Position numbers and translations under genes: made by a program | The notes under the pieces: model-generated | The model's input: the letters and a program-made list of their open reading frames with translations, nothing else | Database searches by the model: none | Told to the model about the DNA's origin: nothing | DNA from: Clostridia bacterium | GTDB taxonomy: Bacteria > Bacillota > Clostridia > Christensenellales > CAG-138 | NCBI GenBank assembly: GCA_017539215.1 | Contig: JAFYHI010000063.1 | Location: 1-42,908 of the forward strand | Reading direction: 5' to 3' | DNA length: 42,908 nt | Part shown: positions 32,390 to 41,730 of the stretch, one piece after another | Position numbering within the stretch: position 1 is the stretch's first letter | Layout of the letters: every line of letters starts with the position of its first letter

Positions 32390-33862
32390 TTATCTTTCCA
32401 CCCCTTCGCCGAGCAGCGTCAGCTCCGCGCCGTCGGCGGTGAAGTACACGCGGCAGGCGGTAAAGCCCTCGTCGGTCTCAAGGCGGGGCTCGCCCGAGCC
32501 GTCCTCGGGCGGGTATGCGTACACCATGAGCTGGCCCCAGCGCTTGTCAAAGGCCGCGGCGTTATGCATTACGGACTCGCCCGAGCCGAGCGCGGCAAGC
32601 CTGCAAAGCTCGCCCGTTTTCTCCGTGCCGTGGGGCTCCGCGTCCTTTATGTAAAACAGCGTATCGCCTGTCTGTGCGCAGTCGCTGACGTTGGAATCGA
32701 GCTTTTTGGGCTTGCCCGTCCCCTTTATGCCAAAGAGCGAACCCGCGTTCGAGATATAGTAGACGTAAGTCCCATCGTCGGACAGCACGAACGAGGTGAC
32801 GTCGGAGGCAAGCTCGCGCGTTTTGCCGCGCATATCGGTGGAATAGAGCCTGCCGCCTCCAAGCCATGCTATGCGTCCGCCGCCCACCTTGTAATCCGAG
32901 GCGTTCTCCACGAGCATCTCAAGCTTACCCTCGGAGGTGAGCCTGCCCACGCCGTAAACGTAAACGCCCTCTACGCTGCTGCGGACAAGCCAAAGCCCGT
33001 TCAAAAAGCTTTGCACGTCGTTTATGTAGGCAATAAGCGTTGTGGTGGACATGCTGTACACGTCGGTTTTGAGCGTATAGTCAAACCCCGGACCGAGCTC
33101 CGTGAGCCTGCCGTCCGACACGCGGTACAGGTAGTTGACGCCGTCCTTGGTGCGGAAGGCGACCTCGCTCAGATCGTTTGTGAAATTATAGTTGGTGTTG
33201 CTGTCGCACCCGGTGGAAATGACCTTTTCCTCGCCGCCGCGGTCAACGCAGAACGCGCCCTGCTCAAAGTCATAGAAGAAGCGCAGCGAAGCGTCGTCGG
33301 ACACTGCAAGCGCCATAACGCTCCTGCCCTCGTAAACGGGGGTGAGGCTGCCGTCCGAATACAGCATCGTGCGGCGGTTTACGCCGTCGTTTTCATAAGT
33401 CGCGGTAAAAAGCACCGACCGGGTCGCGGGCGAGGCGGCTATCTGCTGCACCGAGGCAAGCCCCGTTTCGATAACGGTGTACTCCCCCGTTCCGGCAGCC
33501 ATCATGCGAAGCTCGCCCTCCGCATGGTACAGGGCGTATTTGCCGTCAAACGAAACGACCGCCGTTGAAATGCCCGTGCCGAGGGGCCTGACGCCCGTTT
33601 CGTCAACAAAGTACGCCGCGGTATCCACCCAGGCTATGCCCGTTCTGCCGTCGGCGGAGACGTCCATAAACGCCTGACCCGCGGCCTCGCCGTCTATAAG
33701 CCTGCCGTCAAGCACGAAGCGCGATACCCTTTCCTTGGGGAACCACATACGCGCCACGTTGTGCGCAAGCTGAGGCCCGGTTTCGACCCTTTGCCCGGTG
33801 CAGCCCGCGACAAAAGCGCAGATCAGAACGGCAAGCAGGAGCGCCGCTGTTTTTTTAGCCAT
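32390..33862 (-). CDS. Propeller-like extracytoplasmic lipoprotein, paralogue of the adjacent gene
   Basis: A 490-residue exported lipoprotein (lipobox FVAGC). The mature part consists of repeated short strands with Asp-Gly turns, such as DGKYALYHAEG, DDGTYVYYIS and GDTLFYIKD, as in WD40/PD40-type beta-propellers. It aligns loosely along its length with the upstream 494-residue protein, including a shared RF(V/I)xDxxLxD start to the domain. The two genes are 22 bases apart downstream of murC. A sensor or scaffold role at the envelope is only a guess. Confidence 0.7.
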   Translation of the reverse strand: MAKKTAALLLAVLICAFVAGCTGQRVETGPQLAHNVARMWFPKERVSRFVLDGRLIDGEAAGQAFMDVSADGRTGIAWVDTAAYFVDETGVRPLGTGISTAVVSFDGKYALYHAEGELRMMAAGTGEYTVIETGLASVQQIAASPATRSVLFTATYENDGVNRRTMLYSDGSLTPVYEGRSVMALAVSDDASLRFFYDFEQGAFCVDRGGEEKVISTGCDSNTNYNFTNDLSEVAFRTKDGVNYLYRVSDGRLTELGPGFDYTLKTDVYSMSTTTLIAYINDVQSFLNGLWLVRSSVEGVYVYGVGRLTSEGKLEMLVENASDYKVGGGRIAWLGGGRLYSTDMRGKTRELASDVTSFVLSDDGTYVYYISNAGSLFGIKGTGKPKKLDSNVSDCAQTGDTLFYIKDAEPHGTEKTGELCRLAALGSGESVMHNAAAFDKRWGQLMVYAYPPEDGSGEPRLETDEGFTACRVYFTADGAELTLLGEGVER

Positions 33863-33884
33863 ACTCTTTCCCATCCCTTCGGGT

Positions 33885-35369
33885 TTAATCGCCCGCGTCC
33901 TCGGCGTCTGCGGGCACGGCTTCGACGGCCTTTGCAAAGGCCGTGCCGTCTGAGGAGGTGTAAACGTCCCTGACGTAATTGCCGTATTCGTCCTTGTATG
34001 CGCCGGTAAGATAATACGCCATGCCGGGCATTGCTTCCACGCGGTAAACGCCCCCCGCGATATCGGTAATGTCGCCGCCGCCCTCAAAGCTTATAAGCCT
34101 GCCGGCGCTGCCGTCGTACGAGGCAAGGCTGAGGCAGCGCCCCTCGCGCGTGACGGTGCAGTACACGGCGTTTTCCGCACGCTTGACCGGCACCGCGCCC
34201 TTTTTGACGTAGTAGAGCGCGCTGTCGTAGCCGACACAGTAGTATTCGCCCCCGTCGCGGGTCATGCCGAAGCTCCATACGTTGGAGGCGACGCGCGACC
34301 TGTTGTCGGGGTTTTTAACGTCCATGGAGTAAAGCGTCCTGTCGACGATGCACGAGAGCGAGCCGCCGTCCTCCGTCACGAAAAACTGGTCCGTGCCCTT
34401 GACGAGCGCCTGTGCGCGCAGCTTTCCGTCGACGTACCAGACGTCGTATGCGTCCCTTGCCGCGCCTTCGGAGGTGCGTACTGCGTAGAAAATGCCGTCG
34501 AACAGGGTGGACCTGTCCTTGACGGACGCAACGCAGCTTTCGCCGCCCTGCTCCGACTCGCACAGCGCGGAGGCGCAGTAAACGGAATACCCCTTTATAA
34601 GCTCCCTTGCGGCGCCGCCCTTTACGCTGACGAACGTGGCGCCGTTCATGTCAAAGAGGGCCTCTGTAAGGTCGCGGTTGAACTCCACGAGCCCCGCAAC
34701 GTCCGTGCCGAGCTTTTTGGTGTTCCTGCCCTCGGCATAGAAAAGGCCCACGCCGTCGGGCTCGATATAGTAATAGAACTCCGCCCCGTCGGCTATCGCC
34801 ATTATGTAGGCGTCCTTCATCAAAAGGCTGCTCTTGCCGTCCTTATAGGAATAGGCGTAGAACGAGCCGTCCTTGGCCTTGACGGAATACCCCACCGTAT
34901 CGCCCGAAGGGGATATGGCGATGGACGCCACGCCGTAGATATCGTCGGGCTTAACGTCGGTGACGCTGCCGGTGGACTCGTCGTAGATATGCAGCTCCGT
35001 CGCGGTGGTGTAGACTATGAGCCTGCCGTCGAGCGAAAGCGCAAACCTGTCGACGCCCGCGGGATGTATCATTTTAACGCCGTTTGCATCAACGCGATAC
35101 AGGCCCGTGCCCGCAAGCGCCGCGCCCACCGTGCCGTCGCAGGTTATGAACCTGTCCGCGGCCCCCGCAACGCGGTCGTCCAGAAGGGCGGCATCCGAAA
35201 TAAAGCGGGTAGCGGCCTCCGTGTCGGAATAGAACGCGTTAAGGCTGTGCAGGCGGGGCTTCGTTTCCGCCGTTTTACGGCCCGTCACGTCGAGTATTAT
35301 TGCCGCGGCCATTGCAAGCACCGCAAGCACGGCGGCAATGATAATGATGATCCAAGTCTTTTTCTTCAT
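33885..35369 (-). CDS. Membrane-anchored propeller-like protein
   Basis: A 494-residue protein with an N-terminal anchor (residues 5-27, Ile/Ala-rich, no lipobox) and an external part of repeated beta units: SLDGRLIVYTTATELHIYD, SPSGDTVGYSVKAKDGSFY, ADGAEFYYYIEPDG and later EDGGSLSCIVD. The pattern resembles TolB/PD40-type propellers (DUF5050-like). It starts 20 bases after murC and precedes its paralogue, so three genes form one operon. Function is unknown; linkage to peptidoglycan synthesis is by position only. Confidence 0.7.
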   Translation of the reverse strand: MKKKTWIIIIIAAVLAVLAMAAAIILDVTGRKTAETKPRLHSLNAFYSDTEAATRFISDAALLDDRVAGAADRFITCDGTVGAALAGTGLYRVDANGVKMIHPAGVDRFALSLDGRLIVYTTATELHIYDESTGSVTDVKPDDIYGVASIAISPSGDTVGYSVKAKDGSFYAYSYKDGKSSLLMKDAYIMAIADGAEFYYYIEPDGVGLFYAEGRNTKKLGTDVAGLVEFNRDLTEALFDMNGATFVSVKGGAARELIKGYSVYCASALCESEQGGESCVASVKDRSTLFDGIFYAVRTSEGAARDAYDVWYVDGKLRAQALVKGTDQFFVTEDGGSLSCIVDRTLYSMDVKNPDNRSRVASNVWSFGMTRDGGEYYCVGYDSALYYVKKGAVPVKRAENAVYCTVTREGRCLSLASYDGSAGRLISFEGGGDITDIAGGVYRVEAMPGMAYYLTGAYKDEYGNYVRDVYTSSDGTAFAKAVEAVPADAEDAGD

Positions 35370-35389
35370 CTTCAGTCACCCTGCCGGCA

Positions 35390-36772
35390 TTACAGCAGTT
35401 TTTTGGTTTGGATATAAACGTCGCCGCTGCCCAGCGTTACCACCACGTCGCCCTCGCCCGCGTTGGCGTCGAGCCATTCGCGTATGCCCTCGAAGGTGGG
35501 GATGTAGAGCGCGTTGCCCGTGGCCTCGTTTATTGCGGCCACCATGTCGCGCGCGTGCACGGAGCCGTCGTCCTTTTCGCGTCCGGGGTAGATATCCGGC
35601 ACGAGCACGCGTTCAACGCCCGCAAAGCAGTCCCCCTGATGCCCGCAGAAGAGCGTCTTTGCGCGGGTGTAGCTGTTGCACTGAAACACGCAGAAAAGCC
35701 TTTTATGCGGGGTGCGCAGGCCCGAATCCACCGCGGCGCGTATCTCGGCGGGGTGGTGGGCGTAATCGTGGAACACGCGCACGCCGCCGCGCTCGCCGTA
35801 ATACTCGAACCTGCGGCGGGTGTTTTTGAAGCGTGACAGCGCCTCCGCCGCAACGGCGAAATCCGTCCCGTGGGAGAGCGCAACGGCCATTGCCGCAACG
35901 GAGTTGAGCATATTGTGGCGGCCCGGGACGTTAAGCTTTACGCGGCCCAACGGCGCGCCCCTGAACATGAGGTCGTACGAGGGGCAGCCGTAGTCGTCGT
36001 ATTCCTCGTTTGCGGGGTAATAATCGGGCGCGAACCGGGCGTCAAGGCCATAGGTCAGCTCGTCGATGCGGCCCCTGAACTCGTCAAGCAGGCCGCGCAC
36101 GCGCGGATCGTCCGTGCAGCCTATGAACATGCCGCCCTTGGGTATGAGCGAAACGAATTTGCGGAAAGCGTCCGTGATATGGTCTATGTCGCGGAAATAG
36201 TCAAGATGGTCGTCGTCTATGTTGTTGATGAGCGCGACCGTGGGGCGAAGCGTCAAGAAGCTCTCGACGTACTCGCAGGCCTCGGTTATGAACAGGTCCC
36301 TCCTGCCTATCCTCGTGCCGCCGCGCAGGAACTCGACAAAGCCCCCGACGTGCACCGTGGCGTCAAGCCCGCCTGCCTCCGCAATGAGCGCAAGCATGGA
36401 GGTGATGGTGGTTTTGCCGTGACAGCCCGCAATGCCTACCACCTGCGAATATGCCTCGCTTATCTTGCCGAGCGCCTCGGAGCGCTCCATCTCCGGTATG
36501 CCCAGCTCCCTTGCGCGCACGCGCTCGGGGTTGTCGGGCTTTATCGCGGCGGAGTATATGACAAGGTCGCTGCCGTCGACGTTCTCTGCTTTCTGCCCGA
36601 TGGTGACGGGGATATTGAGCTCCCCGAGCCTCTCGGTGAACGGGGAAACGGCGGAGTCGGACCCGTCTACCTCATAACCCCTTGCGCGGAGTATCTGCGC
36701 AAGCCCGTTCATGGAGCATCCGCCGATGCCTATCAGGTGTATCTTCTTTATATTTTCAAGGTTTATTTCCAT
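35390..36772 (-). CDS. murC: UDP-N-acetylmuramate-L-alanine ligase MurC
   Basis: A 460-residue cytoplasmic ATP-dependent ligase that adds L-Ala to UDP-MurNAc, the first stem-peptide step. The N-terminal nucleotide loop IHLIGIGGCSMNGLA, the ATP loop GCHGKTTITSM, the HLDYF block (NNIDDDHLDYFRD) and the C-terminal RRFEYYGE / VFHDYAHHPAEI are MurC marks. The GGAGG before the ATG at 36772 sets the start. It leads the operon with the two propeller-like genes. Confidence 0.97.
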   Translation of the reverse strand: MEINLENIKKIHLIGIGGCSMNGLAQILRARGYEVDGSDSAVSPFTERLGELNIPVTIGQKAENVDGSDLVIYSAAIKPDNPERVRARELGIPEMERSEALGKISEAYSQVVGIAGCHGKTTITSMLALIAEAGGLDATVHVGGFVEFLRGGTRIGRRDLFITEACEYVESFLTLRPTVALINNIDDDHLDYFRDIDHITDAFRKFVSLIPKGGMFIGCTDDPRVRGLLDEFRGRIDELTYGLDARFAPDYYPANEEYDDYGCPSYDLMFRGAPLGRVKLNVPGRHNMLNSVAAMAVALSHGTDFAVAAEALSRFKNTRRRFEYYGERGGVRVFHDYAHHPAEIRAAVDSGLRTPHKRLFCVFQCNSYTRAKTLFCGHQGDCFAGVERVLVPDIYPGREKDDGSVHARDMVAAINEATGNALYIPTFEGIREWLDANAGEGDVVVTLGSGDVYIQTKKLL

Positions 36773-36803
36773 AATGCCTCCAAGCATTTTCTATTATCTC
36801 TTA

Positions 36804-36832
36804 ATTATATTCCATCCGCGGCCGAAAGGCAA
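36804..36832 (-). promoter_or_regulatory. Promoter of the murC operon
   Basis: Minus strand TTGCCT (36827-36832), 17-bp spacer, TATAAT (36804-36809). Confidence 0.75.
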
Positions 36833-36853
36833 ATATTTTTTGAAAGCGCACTG

Positions 36854-36882
36854 TTGCGGCAGGCGGGAGGTTTTGCTATAAT
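36854..36882 (+). promoter_or_regulatory. Promoter of the GNAT acetyltransferase gene
   Basis: TTGCGG (36854-36859), 17-bp spacer, TATAAT (36877-36882). Confidence 0.75.
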
Positions 36883-36908
36883 CAGAAAAAAGCAAGGAGA
36901 ACCGAAGC

Positions 36909-37349
36909 ATGGAGATCAAAAGAGCGCAGGGCAGGATAGCCGACTGCATAGAGGTGCGAAAGAAGGTCTTTGTTGAAGAGCAGGGCATTGACGTTTCGCT
37001 GGAGATAGACGGGTTCGACGACCCGGAAAGCGGATGCGAGCATTTTCTGATGCTGGAGGACGGGCGGCCCGTGGGCACGTTCCGCGCCTATTTCGAGGAC
37101 CCTGAGACCGTGCATCTGCAGCGCTTCTGCATACTGCGCGAGTACCGCGGCATGGGCTGTGGGCGCGACGCGCTGCGCTTTGCCGAGGGGTATTTCACGG
37201 CAAAAGGCGCAAAGAAGCTGACCTTTGGCGCACAGCAGACAGCGATAGGCTTTTACGAGCGCTGCGGGTATCGCGTGGTTTCCGACTTTTTCGAGGACGC
37301 CGGCATACCTCATAAGACTATGGAAAAGGCGCTTGCCCCCAACGGCTGA
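36909..37349 (+). CDS. GNAT-family N-acetyltransferase
   Basis: A 146-residue acetyl-CoA-dependent transferase of the ElaA/YjcF-like GNAT type. The VRKKVFVEEQGID strand-turn at the N-terminus is typical of that subgroup. The acetyl-CoA binding segment is LQRFCILREYRGMGCGRDALRFAE (Q/RxxGxG/A), with the C-terminal GFYERCGYRV helix-strand. AAGGAG precedes the ATG. The acceptor is unknown. It stands alone between its promoter and a terminator. Confidence 0.9.
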   Translation: MEIKRAQGRIADCIEVRKKVFVEEQGIDVSLEIDGFDDPESGCEHFLMLEDGRPVGTFRAYFEDPETVHLQRFCILREYRGMGCGRDALRFAEGYFTAKGAKKLTFGAQQTAIGFYERCGYRVVSDFFEDAGIPHKTMEKALAPNG

Positions 37350-37380
37350 GCGCCCGAACGCATAATATAGATCTATCCGA

Positions 37381-37403
37381 AAGCCCGCCTGCGCGGGCTT
37401 TTT
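37381..37403 (+). terminator. Terminator after the GNAT gene
   Basis: AAGCCCGC / GCGGGCTT stem, CTGC loop and a five-T tail. It may also stop the rhamnose cluster from the right, with a weaker T run. Confidence 0.88.
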
Positions 37404-37444
37404 CGGTTACTTTCTCCGGCCTCTGGCGGTTCACGCCGCCGGGT

Positions 37445-38323
37445 TCACGCCGCCGGAACGACGTCGACGGTCACTATCTCCGGCGGGTTGAACACGCGCG
37501 GGAACCCGTTTGCCCCCGCAAGCCCCGCCGACAGCACGCAGGTGGCCTTCTCTCCCTCAAAGCAGCCCTTGGTGTAGGGCGGAAACAGGCCGACGTACGG
37601 CGCGTACAGCCCGCGCTCAAGTATGGGTATCCGCACGAGCCCGCCGTGATAATGCCCCGAAAGCACCAGATCGACGGGATATTTGTCGCGGTAATCCCAA
37701 TCGAGCCAGTTGGTGGGGATATGGTTCAGCAGCAGCTTGAAGCAGCCGGTATCCTCGAATTCGTCGAAAAAAGCGCTGTCGGCCTGCTGACGGGCAGTAT
37801 CCCGCGAGTTCATATGCGGGGTGCGGTAATATCCCTCGTACCCGCCTATGCACACCTTCGCCCCGCCAAGCTCGACCTCTGTAAATTCTCCGTCAAGCAC
37901 GACCGCGCCGGTGTCCGCAATGCGCTCCGCTATGCAGGCGTCGCGGTGCTCCATATAAAAATACTCATGGTTGCCCATGCCGAAATAGGTCGGCGCGATC
38001 TCCGATGCGGCCTCTATAAAATCGCACATATTGCGGACGTCCGCGTCCTTTGCCCGCGCGTCGATAAAGTCGCCCACAAGGCAGATGATATCCGGCGCCT
38101 CCGCCCGCACGGCTTCCAGCAGGCGCGAATTGCCGCGCCCGAACTCACGCCCGTGCAGGTCGGTCAAAAGCACTATGCGAAAGCCCTCGCCCGCCTTATC
38201 GGACGAAACGGTGCAGCGCCTGACCGTAAGCGTGCAGTTGGACCAAATGAGCTCCGCGCCGACAAGCAGCAGTAACACCGAAACCGCGAGGATCGCGCGC
38301 AGACGCCTTTTTTGCTTACTCAT
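37445..38323 (-). CDS. Membrane-anchored metallophosphoesterase, YaeI-like
   Basis: A 292-residue protein with an N-terminal anchor (about 8-28) and an external calcineurin-like phosphoesterase domain. The dimetal motifs are present in order: LLTDLHG, LVGDFID, MGNHEYF and LSGHYHGG. Relatives act on phospholipid head groups or nucleotides at the membrane. Its ATG lies inside the last codons of rfbC, so it is coupled to the rhamnose genes. A role in envelope lipid or polymer turnover is inferred. A 14-bp repeat of the stop region follows (37429-37456). Confidence 0.88.
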   Translation of the reverse strand: MSKQKRRLRAILAVSVLLLLVGAELIWSNCTLTVRRCTVSSDKAGEGFRIVLLTDLHGREFGRGNSRLLEAVRAEAPDIICLVGDFIDARAKDADVRNMCDFIEAASEIAPTYFGMGNHEYFYMEHRDACIAERIADTGAVVLDGEFTEVELGGAKVCIGGYEGYYRTPHMNSRDTARQQADSAFFDEFEDTGCFKLLLNHIPTNWLDWDYRDKYPVDLVLSGHYHGGLVRIPILERGLYAPYVGLFPPYTKGCFEGEKATCVLSAGLAGANGFPRVFNPPEIVTVDVVPAA

Positions 38324-38870
38324 GCCCAACGTCTTTCAAAAACGGCTGGACCCTGTCCTTGTCGGACAGCAGCACGGGCGCGCCCTCCAAAAGGGGCCAC
38401 TCCACGCCTATATCGGGATCGTCCCACCTGATGCCGCCCTCGTCGCCGGGGTGGTAAAAATCCGTTACCTTATAGCAGAATTCGGCCGTCTCGCTTAACA
38501 CGTAGAAGCCGTGCGCAAACCCCTCCGACACGTAGAACTGCTTTTTGTTTTCCGCGGAGAGCACCTCGCCGTGCCATTTGCCGTAGGTTTCGGAGCCCGG
38601 TCTCAGGTCGACCGCCACGTCGAAGACCTCGCCAACGACCACACGCACCAGCTTGCCCTGTGGATGCTGTTTCTGATAATGGAGCCCGCGCAGCACGCCG
38701 CGCCGCGACATGGACTGGTTGTCCTGCACGAACACCATATCAAGCCCCGCTTCGCGCATATCGTTCATATTATAGGTCTCCATGAACCAGCCGCGCCCGT
38801 CGCCGAAAACGGCAGGCTCGATGACGTAAAGACCCGGTATCTCACAGGCCGTGACTTTGAGCTTACTCAT
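38316..38870 (-). CDS. rfbC: dTDP-4-dehydrorhamnose 3,5-epimerase
   Basis: A 184-residue cupin enzyme in dTDP-L-rhamnose synthesis, acting after RfbB. Marks are VIEPAVFGDGRGWFMETYN, VQDNQSMSRRGVLRGLHYQ (catalytic His) and the later FYVSEGFAHGFYVLSE. The ATG at 38870 lies within the 3' end of rfbD (8-base overlap), a coupled arrangement. The longer upstream frame is rejected because it only mirrors rfbD. Confidence 0.96.
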   Translation of the reverse strand: MSKLKVTACEIPGLYVIEPAVFGDGRGWFMETYNMNDMREAGLDMVFVQDNQSMSRRGVLRGLHYQKQHPQGKLVRVVVGEVFDVAVDLRPGSETYGKWHGEVLSAENKKQFYVSEGFAHGFYVLSETAEFCYKVTDFYHPGDEGGIRWDDPDIGVEWPLLEGAPVLLSDKDRVQPFLKDVGHE

Positions 38871-39774
38871 AGACTTTCTCCCCCATATCGGATAAGTATC
38901 GGCGCAGAGCGTCCTGCCACGGGGGCAGACGGTCGAAGCCGTGAGCCCCGAGCTTGGACTTGTCCAGCCGACTGTTGAACGGGCGCTTTGCAAGGCTGTT
39001 CCCATACTCCGCCGAGGTCACGGGCGTTACGTGCGTTTCAAGCCCCGCCTGCCGGTAGATCTCCTTTGTATAATCGTACCAGCTTATAAAGCCGCCCTCG
39101 TTGGTGGCATGGTACGTTCCGTATTCTTCGGTGGCCGCCATATCGACAAGCAGCCGTGCAAGATCGGGCGTGTAGGTAGGCGTGCCTGTCTGGTCGCATA
39201 CCACCCGTACTTCGTCATGCGTCCTGCCCGCGCGAAGCATCGTTTTTACGAAGTTCTTCCCGTGCCTGCCGAACACCCATGCGATGCGGACTATAAACAT
39301 TTTCTCAACCAGCTCCCGTACGGCCTCCTCCCCCGCAAGCTTGCTCTCGCCGTACACGTTGAGCGGAGCAAAGCTCTTGCAGTCGGCGTCCCACGGCTCC
39401 GTCCCCTGCCCGTCGAACACGTAATCCGTGGAGATATAGAGCATTTTACAGCCGATATCCCTTGCGGCAAGGGCGATATTGCGCGTGCCGCCTGCGTTGA
39501 CCGCAAACACCTTTTCACGATTTTCGGGCTCCTCCGCGGCGTCTACGGCCGTCCACGCGGCGCAGTGTATCACGGCGTCGGGCCGGATGCGCTCCAAAGC
39601 GCCGCGCACCGCCCCGGCGTCGGTGATGTCAAGGGATACGTACTCCACGCCCCCGGGCAGGCCCGAAGCCTCCGTCAGCATATCCGACGCAGCGACCTCG
39701 TGCCCCCTGCGCCAAAGCTCCGTTACCGTATCAAAACCAAGCTGCCCGCAGGCGCCGGTGACGAAAACCTTCAT
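38863..39774 (-). CDS. rfbD: dTDP-4-dehydrorhamnose reductase
   Basis: A 303-residue NAD(P)H-dependent reductase, the last step to dTDP-L-rhamnose. The N-terminus MKVFVTGACGQLGFD is the Rossmann loop. The active-site STDYVFDG and the YGESKLAGE (YxxxK) follow, then RIAWVFGRHGKNFVKTML. The ATG at 39774 overlaps the rfbB stop by four bases. Confidence 0.96.
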   Translation of the reverse strand: MKVFVTGACGQLGFDTVTELWRRGHEVAASDMLTEASGLPGGVEYVSLDITDAGAVRGALERIRPDAVIHCAAWTAVDAAEEPENREKVFAVNAGGTRNIALAARDIGCKMLYISTDYVFDGQGTEPWDADCKSFAPLNVYGESKLAGEEAVRELVEKMFIVRIAWVFGRHGKNFVKTMLRAGRTHDEVRVVCDQTGTPTYTPDLARLLVDMAATEEYGTYHATNEGGFISWYDYTKEIYRQAGLETHVTPVTSAEYGNSLAKRPFNSRLDKSKLGAHGFDRLPPWQDALRRYLSDMGEKVYE

Positions 39775-40799
39775 AGCACCTCCCTGTTGCCGTACATTTT
39801 CTCGTAATAATTCCTGTATTCGCCGCTGATGATGGTCTCCCACCACTCGCGGTGTGTCAGATACCATTCGATCGTCCTGTCAAGGCCGTCGGCGAACTTG
39901 GTCTCGGGCAGCCACCCCAGCTCGCGGTGGATCTTCGCGGGGTCGATCGCATAGCGCATATCATGGCCCTTGCGGTCGGTGACGAACGTGATGAGGCTTT
40001 CGGGCTTGCCAAGCTTTTGGCAAATAAGCTTGACTATGTCTATATTGCGCATCTCGTTGTGACCGCCGACGTTGTAGACCTCGCCTATCGTTCCCTTGCG
40101 CAGTATCAGGTCGATCGCGCTGCAGTGATCCTCAACGTAAAGCCAGTCGCGCACGTTCTCGCCCTTGCCGTAAACGGGCAGAGGCTTGTCGTTTAACGCG
40201 TTTGCGATCATGAGCGGTATCAGCTTTTCGGGGAAGTGATAGGGCCCGTAGTTGTTCGAGCAGCGCGAGATAGTCGCGGGCAGCCCGTAGGTGCGCTGAT
40301 ACGCCCCGACGAGCAGATCAGCCGCCGCCTTGGAGGCGCTGTACGGGCTGGACGTGTGAATGGGCGTTTCCTCGGTAAAGAACAGGTCGGGCCTGTCAAG
40401 GGGCAGGTCGCCGTAGACCTCATCCGTGGAGACCTGATGATAGCGCCCCGTGCCGTACTTGCGGCAGGCGTCCATCATGACCTGCGTGCCCAGAACGTTC
40501 GTCTGCAGGAAAATCTCCGGGGTCTCGATGGACCTGTCCACGTGCGACTCAGCGGCAAAATTGACCACCGCGTCGGGCTTTTCTTTTTCGAATATCTCAT
40601 ACACCGCCGCACGGTCGCAGATATCGACCTTATAGAACGCAAATTTCGGGTTTTTAAGCGCCTCCTCAAGGGTCGAAAGGTTGCCCGCATAGGTAAGCTT
40701 ATCCAAACACACCACCCTGTCCTCCGGGTGATTCTTCAGTTCAAAGTAGATAAAGTTGGAGCCGATGAACCCGGCGCCTCCGGTAACGATGATGGTCAT
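39771..40799 (-). CDS. rfbB: dTDP-glucose 4,6-dehydratase
   Basis: A 342-residue short-chain dehydrogenase-like enzyme turning dTDP-glucose into the 4-keto-6-deoxy form. The N-terminus MTIIVTGGAGFIGSNF binds NAD. The active site STDEVYGDLP, the YSASKAAADLLV catalytic Tyr-Lys pair and the NNYGPYHFPEKLIP block are diagnostic. The start at 40799 is chosen for its match to the family N-terminus and the GGAGGG upstream; in-frame codons before it are not family-like. Confidence 0.97.
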   Translation of the reverse strand: MTIIVTGGAGFIGSNFIYFELKNHPEDRVVCLDKLTYAGNLSTLEEALKNPKFAFYKVDICDRAAVYEIFEKEKPDAVVNFAAESHVDRSIETPEIFLQTNVLGTQVMMDACRKYGTGRYHQVSTDEVYGDLPLDRPDLFFTEETPIHTSSPYSASKAAADLLVGAYQRTYGLPATISRCSNNYGPYHFPEKLIPLMIANALNDKPLPVYGKGENVRDWLYVEDHCSAIDLILRKGTIGEVYNVGGHNEMRNIDIVKLICQKLGKPESLITFVTDRKGHDMRYAIDPAKIHRELGWLPETKFADGLDRTIEWYLTHREWWETIISGEYRNYYEKMYGNREVL

Positions 40800-40833
40800 G
40801 TTCTTCCCTCCCTTTGGATGATGGTTTAATGTT

Positions 40834-41730
40834 TCACGCCTGCGGTTTTCCCTTAGGCAGGCAATCATTCACAAAAGATCCCAAATAGGTCTTTCCGTAA
40901 ACGCCGCTCAGCTCTTCATCAATGGTTTTGCGGTCCCATTCGCTGCAGCGCAGCAGGAACTCCGGGTTGGTTTTTGCGGTGTTTCGGACAGCCTTCCTTA
41001 TACGCACAAGCCTGCGGTAGAAAAACAGGATAGGCGCAAACTTAAGATATCCATGCAAGCGGCGATAAGTTTTGCGCCAAGTTATCCCGTCAAGTTTTTC
41101 CGCCATCTCGCGGCTGAAATGCGGTCGATTGACGATACCGTTCGGAAGAACGAACGGCGAGACGCCTTTGTACGTCAAAAAGGAAACGTCGCTTCGGCAG
41201 GCGAACGTGCCCCTGCCGTTATTATCAAAGCAGCTTATGCCCTCAAGTTTTCCGTTCCCGTCAATGACGACGTTATAATTATTCGGGCTGTGATCCGCCT
41301 CATGGCAGACCGCGTCCGCAAGATTAAAATCGTTCAGCATACGCTGAAAGTCGGCGGTGAGCATTCCAAGCCTCTGCTCCCTCGTATAAGCCATTATGGT
41401 CTCACCGAGCGCCTTTTCCTGCAGCACACCGAGCCCAAGCCCCGTCAGCCTTACCACCGTGTTTTTCGGATAAAACGACTCGATCCCGAACAAAGCGCCC
41501 GCTTCCTTTGTTGCAAGTCCCCTGCAAACCGACGCCAAGGATCCCTCCCGATCTTCGATCACCCTAAAATAATAAAGCCTGCCGTCCATCCTTACACGAA
41601 AGACGGTGTTATTGACGAAGATCTTTTCAATCACTTCGTATTCCGAATCCGGTATGTCGGGCCGGTCCGTTTTGGGACGCCTCCAAAACAGCGCAGTACC
41701 AAGTATGTTTTTAAGCTTTCTTATCGACAT
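40834..41730 (-). CDS. Kinase-fold protein inserted in the rhamnose cluster
   Basis: About 298 residues of the protein-kinase/phosphotransferase fold. A catalytic-loop-like motif [13 protein letters not shown] (Asp146, Asn150 or 151) and a metal-site-like CFDNNG (Asp169) stand where kinases have HxD-N and DFG. The segment [18 protein letters not shown] fits the N-lobe, although I see no clear VAIK lysine. Similar folds phosphorylate sugars or glycans in polysaccharide loci. It overlaps the acetyltransferase gene by 20 bases, so they are coupled; the start is uncertain (41754 is also possible). Substrate unknown. Confidence 0.6.
   Translation of the reverse strand: MSIRKLKNILGTALFWRRPKTDRPDIPDSEYEVIEKIFVNNTVFRVRMDGRLYYFRVIEDREGSLASVCRGLATKEAGALFGIESFYPKNTVVRLTGLGLGVLQEKALGETIMAYTREQRLGMLTADFQRMLNDFNLADAVCHEADHSPNNYNVVIDGNGKLEGISCFDNNGRGTFACRSDVSFLTYKGVSPFVLPNGIVNRPHFSREMAEKLDGITWRKTYRRLHGYLKFAPILFFYRRLVRIRKAVRNTAKTNPEFLLRCSEWDRKTIDEELSGVYGKTYLGSFVNDCLPKGKPQA

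Noticed and set aside
35870-36976. 368-residue plus-strand ORF
   Set aside because: It is antisense to murC and runs through the divergent promoter region into the GNAT gene.
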